DNA of 50,021 bases, taken from an uncultured Eubacteriales bacterium. Its GTDB lineage: Bacteria > Bacillota > Clostridia > Christensenellales > UMGS416. The translations under genes and the position numbers were made by a program. Positions 33,378 to 41,685 of the stretch are shown one piece after another. Each line of letters opens with the position of its first letter. The first letter of the stretch is position 1. Below the pieces are notes generated by a model. It did no database searches, was not told the origin of the DNA, and saw only the letters and a program-made list of their open reading frames with translations. Where the stretch lies: positions 1 to 50,021 of the forward strand of contig UQLW01000024.1 in NCBI GenBank assembly GCA_900542005.1, read 5' to 3'.

Positions 33378-33938
33378 GTGAACAAGAGCTATACCATGAA
33401 GATCGCGGGGCTCACCCGCGACCTGCCGCTTTGCCGTGTAAACGATCAGCTGTATATCGGCGCCTTCATTATCTTCGGCGACGTGGAGCTGACGCGCGCC
33501 TGCGCCGCAGCCCTGCTGGAGAAGGCGCCGCCCCATGACATCATGATTACCGCCGAGGCCAAGGGTATCCCGCTGATCTATGAGATGGCCCGCCAGGCCG
33601 GCGAGAACCACTATATCATTGCCCGCAAAGCGCCCAAGCTGTATATGCAGGATGTGGTTTCCACCGATGTAAACTCCATTACCACCGATCATCTGCAGTC
33701 GCTGTACCTGGGCCACGATGAGGTCGAGCTGATCCGCGGCCGCCGGGTGCTCATTGTGGACGATGTGATTTCCACCGGGGAATCCTTGGAGGCCATCGAA
33801 CGGCTGGTCACCCAGGTGGGCGGTAACATCGTGGGCCGTATGGCCATCCTGGCCGAGGGCGACGCCCAGGAGCGGGACGATATCCTCTATCTGGAAAAGC
33901 TGCCGGTCTTTAATCCTGATGGGACGATCAAGGGCTAG
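33378..33938 (+). CDS. Phosphoribosyltransferase family protein (adenine PRTase-like)
   Basis: This 186-residue type I phosphoribosyltransferase binds PRPP through the 13-residue motif 'VLIVDDVISTGESL' (near residue 117). 'LITAEAKGIPL'-type sequence ('MITAEAKGIPLIYEMARQAG') lies near residue 54. Clostridial relatives are usually annotated adenine PRTase, but the base specificity cannot be read from the sequence. GTG at 33378 is the start, with AGGAGA nine bases upstream; an in-frame frame extends to 33177 without a domain. It is divergent from uxaBA and followed by a strong terminator. Confidence 0.83.
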   Translation: MNKSYTMKIAGLTRDLPLCRVNDQLYIGAFIIFGDVELTRACAAALLEKAPPHDIMITAEAKGIPLIYEMARQAGENHYIIARKAPKLYMQDVVSTDVNSITTDHLQSLYLGHDEVELIRGRRVLIVDDVISTGESLEAIERLVTQVGGNIVGRMAILAEGDAQERDDILYLEKLPVFNPDGTIKG

Positions 33939-33955
33939 AGGACAGTATATAGGCC

Positions 33956-33992
33956 AAAAGCTGGCGCAGCGAAAAGCCGCGCCAGCTTTTTT
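33956..33992. terminator. Bidirectional terminator after the phosphoribosyltransferase
   Basis: A perfect 12-base stem (AAAAGCTGGCGC with its complement, 33956-33967 and 33979-33990) ending in a T-run on the plus strand and an A/T-rich arm on the other. It also lies after the MFS stop on the minus strand. Confidence 0.88.
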
Positions 33993-34035
33993 ACCGTATC
34001 GGCAGGCCCGGTCCAGGGGCCTGGGCTCATCCCGG

Positions 34036-35355
34036 CTATGGCGTGTCCGGGCTGATTTTGGGCAGCAGCTTCAGCACCGCCAGCGGCACCAGCAGATCGC
34101 CCAGCGCCTCCACCCACATGAGTATCTGCACATTGGTGAATTCCAGCCCGAAAAGGTTTAAGACAAGATCCGGGAAGGCGGCGACAAAGCTGGTGCCTGC
34201 CATCATGCCCAGGAAGCTTGCGATATTGACCACCAGGATATGGAAGGAAATATAGTTGGTCTGGTCGCTCTCCGGCAGGTTGATGTAGACCATATTGGCG
34301 TAAGCCACATTCATTCCCACGCCGAAAAGGTGCTGCGCCAGCCGCAGCGTGGGCAGCGCCCACAGGTATGTCTGGCTGGTGACGCAGGAATACAATAGGT
34401 TGGTGGGGATATGCAGCAAAGCCGCATAGGCGAAGGTCTTAAACCAGCCCAGCTTTGCCAGGATCTTTTTCCATGGCGGCAGGAAGATCAGAAGGAATAC
34501 GGGGTAGAACATATTGATCGTATAGATAAAGGTATAATCCACCCCCACGTTGTTGATGAGATAATAATTCACCGAGGAGAGCGGCACGTTGATGCAGAAG
34601 GTCCAGGCAAAGACGATGCCCATGGTCATGACAAATTTCTTATGCTGGAAGGGCTTGATGAAGATATCCCGGAAGCGCGGCTTGGCCTGCGTCTGGCTGT
34701 AGGGATATTCCTTGGGCAGCGACAGGATGATCACGTCCAAAAGCGCCAGCGCATAGGCCGTATAGCGGAAGATGACGATGATGGTATCCTGATAGGGCGA
34801 ACCGGCCAGGGCATCGGCCACCACGCTGGAGACCAGGGCCGCGCCGCAGCCGATAAAGGCGGTAATCAGCGTATTGGTGGAAAAGTACTCCGCCCGCACC
34901 TGGTTGGGGATAAAGTTCCCCTGCCATACCTGATAGCCGCTTGTGAACAGGGCGTTGATAATGTTGGCCGCGAACACAATGGCCACAAAAAGGGTCATCT
35001 TCAGCGCCGGATCCTGGACAAAGTAGGGCATCACGGTGATCCCCAGGATGTTCAGCGTATAAAAGGCCGTCCGGCTGGCGGCCAGCACGGCTTTTCGCTT
35101 TTTGAACCGCTCCAGGATGCTGGGCGAAAAGATGCTGAAGCAGTTGGCGATAAAGGGCACAAAGGTGATAATGCCGATTTTCACGATATCAATGCCGTTA
35201 GCCATCAAAAAGCTGGTATAAAAGAGCCCTGTGGTCAGCCAGGAAATCACCGACGCGATGACGGAGGAAAGCAGCATGCAGCTGCGTCCCTTGGCCTGCT
35301 CATCATGAAAATTGAACAGCGCAAAAAACCGGGCGTCCTTGAGAGTAAACCGCAT
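34036..35355 (-). CDS. MFS transporter
   Basis: This 439-residue protein has about twelve membrane segments in the major-facilitator layout, with a basic cytoplasmic loop 'ERFKKRKAVL' after the second or third helix and a long central loop ('LPKEYPYSQTQAKPRFRDIF'). The sequence has the atypical MFS style of Clostridia that accompanies Gfo/Idh and glycoside-hydrolase genes. Its divergent partner is a Gfo/Idh-DUF4838 unit, so it may import the matching glycoside. GAAGGA precedes the ATG at 35355. Confidence 0.82.
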   Translation of the reverse strand: MRFTLKDARFFALFNFHDEQAKGRSCMLLSSVIASVISWLTTGLFYTSFLMANGIDIVKIGIITFVPFIANCFSIFSPSILERFKKRKAVLAASRTAFYTLNILGITVMPYFVQDPALKMTLFVAIVFAANIINALFTSGYQVWQGNFIPNQVRAEYFSTNTLITAFIGCGAALVSSVVADALAGSPYQDTIIVIFRYTAYALALLDVIILSLPKEYPYSQTQAKPRFRDIFIKPFQHKKFVMTMGIVFAWTFCINVPLSSVNYYLINNVGVDYTFIYTINMFYPVFLLIFLPPWKKILAKLGWFKTFAYAALLHIPTNLLYSCVTSQTYLWALPTLRLAQHLFGVGMNVAYANMVYINLPESDQTNYISFHILVVNIASFLGMMAGTSFVAAFPDLVLNLFGLEFTNVQILMWVEALGDLLVPLAVLKLLPKISPDTP

Positions 35356-35490
35356 TTTTATCCTTCTTTCTCATTTTCTTCCCACAAAACAGGGGATAGT
35401 TTACCACGATCCAACCCGGCATACCATGCAGCAGGATGATTAAATCGCGTCATTTTTACCTATATCCGTCTCGTACCGGCCTGGGGAGTA

Positions 35491-35499
35491 TGGTATACT
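35491..35499 (+). promoter_or_regulatory. Extended -10 promoter of the Gfo/Idh gene
   Basis: TGGTATACT, a TATACT hexamer with a TG extension, 38 bases before the Gfo/Idh start. No clear -35. Confidence 0.5.
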
Positions 35500-35536
35500 T
35501 ATCCTATATTCCAACGCCGCCGTAAAGGAGATTGCC

Positions 35537-36529
35537 ATGATCCGTTTTGCCACCATTGGCTCCAACTTCATTGTCGATCAGATGCTCGACGCCGCCGGGC
35601 ACTGTCCCGGCTTTGCCTACGAGGCCGTATATTCCCGCACGCAGCAGCGCGCCGGGGAATTCGCCGCCAAATACGGCGTATCCAAGACCTATACCAGCCT
35701 GGACGCGCTGGCGGGCGACAACCATGTCGACGCGGTCTATATCGCCAGCCCGAACCTGTGCCACAAGGAGCAGGCCATCACCCTGATGCGGGCCGGCAAG
35801 CACGTTCTCTGTGAAAAGCCTATGGCCATATGCGAGTCCGACTTCGAGGAAATGATGACCGCCGCGCAGCAAAACGGCGTCGTCCTGATGGAGGCCATGC
35901 GTCCCGCCCATTCGCCCGGCCTGGCCCTGGTGCGACAGCTGATGGGGCGTATCGGCACGGTGCGCCGGGCCACGCTGCAGTTCTGCCAGTATTCCTCCCG
36001 CTATGACAAATTCCGCCGGGGCATCGTGGAGAACGCCTTTAACCCCACGCTGGCCAACGGCGCGCTTATGGACATTGGGATCTACTGCGTACACGCCATG
36101 GAGCTTCTCTTTGGCATGCCCATAAGCTTAACCGGCGCTTCCGTCTTTCTGCATACCGGCGTCGACGGCGAGGGCTCCCTGCTGGCTGCCTACGATGGGA
36201 TGCTCTGCGATATCCTCTATTCCAAGATCACCCAGGCCCAAACCCCCAGCCAGATTCAGGGTGAGGACGGCGCGCTTCTCTTGGACGGTATCTCCGTCGT
36301 CAAATCGGTCACGCTGCTGCCCCGGGGCGGGCAGGCCCAGGTTTTCCCGGTGGAGATGGGGCCCGGCGGCGATATGGCCTACGAGCTTGCGGATTTCATC
36401 GCCCAGGCGGAGGCCGGCGTTATGGACCCCGCCTATGTCCAGCATTCGCGTAACGCCATACGCCTGATGGATCAGGCGCGCGCGCTCATGGGCGTCGACT
36501 TCAAGGGCCGGGGCGAATGGGCCCGATAG
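35537..36529 (+). CDS. Gfo/Idh/MocA family oxidoreductase
   Basis: This 330-residue dehydrogenase has an N-terminal Rossmann domain ('MIRFATIGSNFIVDQML', with GSNFI in place of the usual GxGxxG) and the hallmark 'HVLCEKPMAI' near residue 90. The C-terminal alpha/beta domain contains 'GALMDIGIYCVHAM' near residue 175. The loss of the second and third glycines of the cofactor loop is also common in this clostridial branch. AAAGGAG precedes the ATG. The DUF4838 gene follows 68 bases later and has its own extended -10. Confidence 0.85.
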   Translation: MIRFATIGSNFIVDQMLDAAGHCPGFAYEAVYSRTQQRAGEFAAKYGVSKTYTSLDALAGDNHVDAVYIASPNLCHKEQAITLMRAGKHVLCEKPMAICESDFEEMMTAAQQNGVVLMEAMRPAHSPGLALVRQLMGRIGTVRRATLQFCQYSSRYDKFRRGIVENAFNPTLANGALMDIGIYCVHAMELLFGMPISLTGASVFLHTGVDGEGSLLAAYDGMLCDILYSKITQAQTPSQIQGEDGALLLDGISVVKSVTLLPRGGQAQVFPVEMGPGGDMAYELADFIAQAEAGVMDPAYVQHSRNAIRLMDQARALMGVDFKGRGEWAR

Positions 36530-36559
36530 CCCCAGCTTCTCGCTTTCGCCGGGCCGATA

Positions 36560-36568
36560 TGCTATACT
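36560..36568 (+). promoter_or_regulatory. Extended -10 promoter of the DUF4838 gene
   Basis: TGCTATACT (36560-36568), 30 bases before the DUF4838 start. The transcript may also continue from the Gfo/Idh gene, since no terminator separates them. Confidence 0.45.
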
Positions 36569-36597
36569 AAACACAAACACATAAAGGAGGGTATCCC

Positions 36598-38529
36598 ATG
36601 GCTCTGATTTGGAAGCTTCGCCTCACCGACGGCTCCACGGCCACCGCCTTTGCCGCGGAGGAATTCAAACGCCTCATGGCCCGCCTGGACCCGCTCTCAT
36701 CCGTAGAGGATGCGGTGGATGATCCGGACGCGCTCGCCATCGGCCTGGATGGGCCGCTGGCCGCGCCCCAGGTGGCCGATCCCCGCTATGACGACGGTAT
36801 CGCCATCCGCGTAAAGGATGGCAAGGGCGCCATCACCGGCACCAACCCCCGCAGCGTATTGATGGCCGTTTACCGCTTCTTCACCGAGGCGGGCTGTGAG
36901 TTCCTGCGTCCCGGCCTTGACGGGGAATTCGTTCCGGCCCGCGACAGCGCCTCCCTTGAGGTCGACCTGTCCGAAACCCCGGCCTACCGCCATCGCGGCA
37001 TCTGCATCGAGGGGGCCAACAGCTTTGAGAACGTGGCCAATATGGTGGACTACCTGCCCAAGGTGGGCATGAACACCTATTTCACCCAGTTCTTCCGGCC
37101 CTATGAGTTCTTCGACCGCTGGTACCGGCATACGGACAACCCGTTCTTCACCCCCACGCCCGTATCAGAGGCGACGGTGGACAGCTTTGTCAAGGACTAC
37201 AGCGATATGCTGGCTCGCCGGGGGCTGATCCACCAGGGCGTCGGCCACGGTTGGACCGCCAAGTGCCTGGGGCTGGACGCCAACGGCTGGTACATGACCG
37301 ACAACGACGCCGTGGATCCCGAACGCCGCAAGCTGATTGCCGAGATTGACGGCAAGCATAACCTGTTTGCCGGCTTCACGCCCAACGAAAAGCAGGGCGT
37401 CGCCATCAACACCAACCTGTGCTACTCCAATCCTGAGGCCCGCCGCCTTTTTATCGATACCATCGTGGAATACTGCACCACCCATCACGAGATGGACTAT
37501 GTGCATATCTGGCTGGCCGACGCGCCCAACAACCAGTGCGAGTGCCCCGCCTGCCAGGCCACCACGCCCTCGGACCTGTATGTGGACATGCTCAACGAGG
37601 TGGACGAGATCCTGACCCAGAAGGGCTGCCCCACCAAGCTGGTATTCCTGCTTTATCTGGAGCTGCTCTGGCCGCCCAAGACGGCCCGCTTCAAGAATAC
37701 CAGCCGCTTCACGCTGATGTTCGCCCCCATCACCCGCACCTACAGCGCCAGCTATGAGACCACCGCCACCGGACAGATGGCGCCCTTTGTGCGCAACAAG
37801 ATCGACCTGCCCCGTTCGGTGGGCGACTCGCTGACCTATCTGAAGGCCTGGCAGGCGCTCTTCAGCGGCGATAGCTTTGTCTATGACTACCATTATATGT
37901 GGGATCATAATTTCGACCTGGGCGACTGCGCCCTTTCCCGCATCCTGGTGGAGGATATCGCCAACCTGAAGGCCCTGGGACTGGACGGCCTCATCAGCTG
38001 CCAGATCACCCGCTGCCACCTGCCCGTCAGCCTGGGGCAGAACCTGATGGGCAAGGCCCTGTGGCAGGGCAAGCTGGACTATGAGGCGGCCAAGGCAGAC
38101 TTCTTCAAGGCTGCCTTTGGCGCCGACGCTCCCCTGGCCCAGGAATATCTGGAAACGCTCTCCCGCCTGTGCATGCCCGAATACTGCCGCCAGGAGCGCC
38201 CGGCCCTGGATCCCGAGGCCGCGGCCGGCTTTGCCAAGATCCCCGGCGTGGTGGAGGCCTTCATGCCCATCATCGAGCGCAACCGGAAGCTGCCGGACCT
38301 GGCCCAGGCCCGCAGCTGGGATTACCTGGCCCAGCAGGCGCCGCTGGCTGTGCTGGTGGGCCGGATGCTCTATGCCCGCGCCACCGGGGACGAGCCCACG
38401 ATGAAAGCCCTTTGGGAAGAAATCAAGACCTTGGCCAACCGGTTGGAGGTCACCGCGCAGGCTGTGTTTGAGGCGCCGGAGTTCATCCGCACCTTCAGCC
38501 GTATTTTCCGAAAGCGCGTATTCCTGTAG
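36598..38529 (+). CDS. DUF4838 domain protein (glycoside-hydrolase-like TIM barrel)
   Basis: This 643-residue protein lacks a signal peptide. Residues about 1-120 resemble the N-terminal domain of alpha-glucuronidase-like hydrolases ('YDDGIAIRVKDGKGAITGTN' then 'GCEFLRPG'). The rest matches DUF4838, with 'HRGICIEGANSFENVANMVD' near residue 138, an acid-rich 'IWLADAPNNQCECPACQ' near residue 304 and 'YHYMWDHNFDLGDCALSRI' near residue 430. DUF4838 has no settled activity. Its neighbours suggest it acts on a glycoside imported by the MFS protein. AAAGGAGG precedes the ATG. Confidence 0.85.
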   Translation: MALIWKLRLTDGSTATAFAAEEFKRLMARLDPLSSVEDAVDDPDALAIGLDGPLAAPQVADPRYDDGIAIRVKDGKGAITGTNPRSVLMAVYRFFTEAGCEFLRPGLDGEFVPARDSASLEVDLSETPAYRHRGICIEGANSFENVANMVDYLPKVGMNTYFTQFFRPYEFFDRWYRHTDNPFFTPTPVSEATVDSFVKDYSDMLARRGLIHQGVGHGWTAKCLGLDANGWYMTDNDAVDPERRKLIAEIDGKHNLFAGFTPNEKQGVAINTNLCYSNPEARRLFIDTIVEYCTTHHEMDYVHIWLADAPNNQCECPACQATTPSDLYVDMLNEVDEILTQKGCPTKLVFLLYLELLWPPKTARFKNTSRFTLMFAPITRTYSASYETTATGQMAPFVRNKIDLPRSVGDSLTYLKAWQALFSGDSFVYDYHYMWDHNFDLGDCALSRILVEDIANLKALGLDGLISCQITRCHLPVSLGQNLMGKALWQGKLDYEAAKADFFKAAFGADAPLAQEYLETLSRLCMPEYCRQERPALDPEAAAGFAKIPGVVEAFMPIIERNRKLPDLAQARSWDYLAQQAPLAVLVGRMLYARATGDEPTMKALWEEIKTLANRLEVTAQAVFEAPEFIRTFSRIFRKRVFL

Positions 38530-38533
38530 CATG

Positions 38534-38563
38534 AAGCGGCCGGCAATCGCCGGCCGCTTTTTT
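38534..38563 (+). terminator. Intrinsic terminator of the DUF4838 gene
   Basis: A perfect 11-base stem (AAGCGGCCGGC with its complement, 38534-38544 and 38549-38559) with a four-base loop and a T-run, placed just before the ribosome-binding site of the next gene. That gene then depends on read-through or an internal promoter. Confidence 0.88.
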
Positions 38564-38581
38564 AGGAAGGAGAGCATTGCC

Positions 38582-39127
38582 ATGCTGAAAATGGAGGGAA
38601 AGGATATTGTCCTCACCGTGCTGGAGCGGGAGGACTGCCGCCGCATCTGGCAGGATAACGAATATGATTTTGCCCATCCCGGCGAGGATTTCAACATCGG
38701 CCATTCGGTGGAGAAGGCCGATCAATGGTTTGAGGAAATTCAGCGCCTGCAGGGGGACCGGAACGTGCGGCTGGGTATTTTCCTGCGGGACGGTACGGTA
38801 ATCGGCGATGTGGCGCTGCAGGACATCGACCGGATGAACCGCAGCTGCTCAGTGGGGATGGGCATCTCCCGGCTGGAGTATCGCTCCAAGGGCTACGGCG
38901 GCCAAGCGTTGGCCCTTATCCTGCGTCTGGCCTTCGAGCATATGGGGCTGGAGCGGGTCACCGCCAACACCCTGACCACCAATCCCGGCGCCCGCCGCTC
39001 CCTGGAGCGGGCCGGCTTTGTCCTGGAGGGCATACAGCGCCAGGCTGTTTACCTGGGCGGCCGCAGGATTGACCGGCTCAACTTCGCCATGCTGCGCGAG
39101 GACTATTTCGCGCAATCCGCCCGATAA
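38582..39127 (+). CDS. GNAT family N-acetyltransferase (RimJ/RimL-like)
   Basis: This 181-residue acetyltransferase resembles the RimJ/RimL and SpeG branch. Segments are 'GDVALQDIDRMNRSCSVGMG' near residue 79, the acetyl-CoA loop 'YRSKGYGGQALALIL' near residue 101, and 'TNPGARRSLERAGFVLEG' near residue 138. The acceptor is unknown. AAGGAG precedes the ATG at 38582, directly after the DUF4838 terminator; in-frame upstream codons belong to that terminator. Confidence 0.88.
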   Translation: MLKMEGKDIVLTVLEREDCRRIWQDNEYDFAHPGEDFNIGHSVEKADQWFEEIQRLQGDRNVRLGIFLRDGTVIGDVALQDIDRMNRSCSVGMGISRLEYRSKGYGGQALALILRLAFEHMGLERVTANTLTTNPGARRSLERAGFVLEGIQRQAVYLGGRRIDRLNFAMLREDYFAQSAR

Positions 39128-39174
39128 AAAATGGCCCTGTCCGGCTTAAGCTCAAGCACGGCAGGGCCATTTTT
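39127..39174. terminator. Bidirectional terminator between GNAT and flavin reductase genes
   Basis: A perfect 13-base stem (AAAAATGGCCCTG with its complement, 39127-39139 and 39162-39174) with a 22-base loop, ending in T-runs on both strands. It separates convergent genes. Confidence 0.88.
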
Positions 39175-39182
39175 CTATGCCT

Positions 39183-39758
39183 CTATTTCCAGCGTTGCTG
39201 CGGCTCTCCCCAGCCGCCCAGGGCTTCCCCCTCCCAGGAAAAGTAGGTGGAGCAGGTGGTGCTTACCGGGGCCGCGGCGCGCAGCCGCTCGGCCAGGGGG
39301 GTGGAATCATCCCCCAGCGAATGATCCTGGAGCACATTCCGGATACGGCTAAGGAACACAACGGCCCCCGCCTCCAGCTCCACCGTGCGGAATACCTCCA
39401 GCTCCATCGATACCGGGCTTTCGGCAAGCGTCGGCACATTCAGCACCCGCCCCTTTTCCACCGTCAGCTCCAGCCCCTTTTTCTCTCCCTTTTCCCCGGC
39501 ATGGTTCCCCATCCAGTCCGCCAGGGGCAGGAGCTTCTCCGTCACCAGGTTCGCGGAAAACACGCCGTTTCTGCGGATGAGCTCCTGCGTAAGCTTGGGC
39601 TCTCCGATGGATGCGATAAAGATGAGCCCCTCGTCCCACCCATAGGTGGCCCAGCAGAAAAGGCCGAAATTCGCTGTACCGTCCTCGTTATAGGCGCCAT
39701 ACAAAAACAGGCTTTGGGGGCAGAAATCATTGGTCGCGGGCAGTGAGCGTCTGGTCAT
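39183..39758 (-). CDS. Flavin reductase family protein
   Basis: This 191-residue FMN-binding split-barrel protein resembles flavin reductases and flavoredoxins ('LFLYGAYNEDGTANFGLFCW' near residue 20, then 'IRRNGVFSANLVTE' near 64). It probably transfers electrons from NAD(P)H to flavin. The start at 39758 is set by AGGAGG six bases upstream; an ATG six bases earlier overlaps that site. It overlaps the end of marR by 32 bases, so translation is coupled and the regulator probably controls it. Confidence 0.85.
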   Translation of the reverse strand: MTRRSLPATNDFCPQSLFLYGAYNEDGTANFGLFCWATYGWDEGLIFIASIGEPKLTQELIRRNGVFSANLVTEKLLPLADWMGNHAGEKGEKKGLELTVEKGRVLNVPTLAESPVSMELEVFRTVELEAGAVVFLSRIRNVLQDHSLGDDSTPLAERLRAAAPVSTTCSTYFSWEGEALGGWGEPQQRWK

Positions 39759-40242
39759 TTTCATCCTCCTTTTGTTTTTCAGAAGAAGCCAGAAAAGCAG
39801 CCGGGCCGATACGTTCGCAGTCCTGCAGGTTTTTTAGCAGCCGCCGGAGGAATGCCTCGAACAAGGCCGCCTCCTCCTGTGAAAAGCCCCGATAGTAAAT
39901 ATCGGTCATTTCATTCGAGATTCTCTGACTGCTGGCCATAAGCTCCCGGGCTCGATCGGTGAGCTTCAGCCGCCACCGGCGCCGGTCGGTTTCGTGGGCT
40001 TCCCGGCGCACCAGGCCCGCCGCCTCCAGCCGGTCCAGCATCGTGGTCAGGGTCGTCGGGGCCAGCCCGCTGCGCCGCGCCAGCTCGGCGGCAGATATCC
40101 CATCCTGCTGCCAAAGCACATATAGCAGCCGTCCCTGCGGGCCGTTGAAAGCCTCCAGCCCGCCCGCATGTAATAGCTTCGTCCATATCCGGTCGCTGAT
40201 GGGCTTAATCTGCGAGATAAAAAACCCGCCTTGGCTGTCCAT
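39727..40242 (-). CDS. MarR family transcriptional regulator
   Basis: This 171-residue regulator has the MarR winged-helix core ('GISAAELARRSGLAPTTLTT' then 'MLDRLEAAGLVRREAHETDR', residues about 48-88) and flanking dimerisation helices. The last 20 residues are Lys/Glu/Asp-rich. It is first in an operon with flavin reductase. A perfect 14-base palindrome lies in its own promoter, so it probably represses itself. AGGAG precedes the ATG at 40242. Confidence 0.9.
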   Translation of the reverse strand: MDSQGGFFISQIKPISDRIWTKLLHAGGLEAFNGPQGRLLYVLWQQDGISAAELARRSGLAPTTLTTMLDRLEAAGLVRREAHETDRRRWRLKLTDRARELMASSQRISNEMTDIYYRGFSQEEAALFEAFLRRLLKNLQDCERIGPAAFLASSEKQKEDENDQTLTARDQ

Positions 40243-40262
40243 TTCTTATTCTCCTATATCGT

Positions 40263-40290
40263 ATTATACTATATAGTATCATATTGTCAA
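40263..40290 (-). promoter_or_regulatory. marR promoter with operator in the spacer
   Basis: On the minus strand consensus TTGACA (40285-40290) and consensus TATAAT (40263-40268) with a 16-base spacer. The perfect palindrome ATACTATATAGTAT (40266-40279) overlaps the -10 and fills most of the spacer. A bound MarR dimer would occlude polymerase. Confidence 0.82.
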
Positions 40291-40370
40291 TGGGATAAGA
40301 CAGGCGTTTGACCGGTATATGGAGCGCTGGGGGCTTACGCCTGCGCAGCACCGCCCGCCTGGCGGGCGCG

Positions 40371-41675
40371 TCAGGCCTGCTCCGACTGGGCCTTGCCCAC
40401 CACCGCCTCCAGGATCCCCTGCTCATAAAGCGAAACCATCAGCTCCCCAAACAGCGAATTGGCCCAGGCAAACCAGGCGCGGGTGTATTGGTTGGGATTT
40501 GCGGGGTCAAAGCTTTCATGCATAAAGCCCGTGCCGCCGTGGGTGGAAAGCAGCATGCGCACAAGGGCGGCCATTTCCGTCTCATCGGTGCTGGTCAGCG
40601 CCTGCATACACAGGGCGATGGGCCAGATATAGCCGGCCGGCGTGTGGGGGCTGCCCACACCCCGGGCATGGGGCCCTTCATAATAGTACCGGTTATCCAG
40701 GCTCAGCACGAACCCGCGGGTACGCAGGTAAAGCGGGTCATCCTTGGCGCATACGCCCAGGTAAGGCAGGGCCAGCAGGCTGGGCACGTTGGCGTCGTCC
40801 ATCAGCGTATAGTGCCCCATGCCGTCCGTCTCATAGGCGTAGATCAATCCGTGGTTCACATGCTCCACCAGCCCATAGGCCTGGATGCCCCGCTCTATCT
40901 GCTCATGGAGCGCCCCGGCCTGCAGCGCCAGCGCCTCGTCGTCCAGCACCTGGGCGAAGGCGGCAATGCGGCGCAGGGTCACGCAGGCAAAAAGGTTGGC
41001 CGGGATCAGATAGCCATAGCGGCAGGCGTCGTCGCTGGGCCGGAAGCCTGACCAGGTCATCCCCGTATAGGCGACCGGCGCGCCCTTGCCCCCGTTGGGC
41101 AGCGTGTCGCTGGGCGGGCAGTCGTCCCGCTCAAACCAGTAGGGGCTCGTCTCATGGCGCTGCTCGGCGGCAAAGACCTCCACGATCCGGTGCAGCGCCT
41201 GCCGGAAGGCCGGCGTAAAGATCGCCGTCGTCGGATGGCAGGTATAATAGGCATGGGCCAGCTGTACCGGATGGCAGAGCGAATCGATCTCATATTTGCG
41301 CTCCCATACCCAGGGGGATTGCGCCGGCCGGTCCTCCGACCACTTGGCCCCCGAAGCCTCCAGGTTGAAGGCGTTGGCATAGGGATCCAGCAGGATATAC
41401 CGCATTTGCCGCTCGATCAGCCCTTCGATCAGCTCCGCAACCGCGGGCTTATCCGCAAAGCGGACGTAATGCATCACCTGGGCGGTCGAGTCCCGCAGCC
41501 ACATGGCGGGAATGTCCCCGGTGATGACAAAGCTTGTCCCGTCCTCCCGCTGGGTCAGCGTGGTGTCCAGCGTGTTCATAAAGCACTGGCGGAACATGGC
41601 CGGATCGGCTCCAGCCCGCCGGAGCGCCTCCTCGACCGGCGCAATGCCTTCCAATATGCAATCCTTTGCGTTCAT
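40371..41675 (-). CDS. GH125 exo-alpha-1,6-mannosidase
   Basis: This 434-residue protein belongs to CAZy GH125, metal-independent inverting exo-alpha-1,6-mannosidases. The family hallmark 'IPAMWLRDSTAQV' lies near residue 55. Other conserved blocks are 'YEIDSLCHPVQLAHAYY' near 127, 'GMTWSGFRPSDD' near 204 and 'SPHTPAGYIWPIAL' near 340. There is no signal peptide, so it works on imported mannosides. Its AGGAGG overlaps the stop of the restriction-modification gene, so it is translationally coupled to an unrelated upstream gene. Confidence 0.9.
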   Translation of the reverse strand: MNAKDCILEGIAPVEEALRRAGADPAMFRQCFMNTLDTTLTQREDGTSFVITGDIPAMWLRDSTAQVMHYVRFADKPAVAELIEGLIERQMRYILLDPYANAFNLEASGAKWSEDRPAQSPWVWERKYEIDSLCHPVQLAHAYYTCHPTTAIFTPAFRQALHRIVEVFAAEQRHETSPYWFERDDCPPSDTLPNGGKGAPVAYTGMTWSGFRPSDDACRYGYLIPANLFACVTLRRIAAFAQVLDDEALALQAGALHEQIERGIQAYGLVEHVNHGLIYAYETDGMGHYTLMDDANVPSLLALPYLGVCAKDDPLYLRTRGFVLSLDNRYYYEGPHARGVGSPHTPAGYIWPIALCMQALTSTDETEMAALVRMLLSTHGGTGFMHESFDPANPNQYTRAWFAWANSLFGELMVSLYEQGILEAVVGKAQSEQA

Positions 41676-41685
41676 TTTATTCCTC

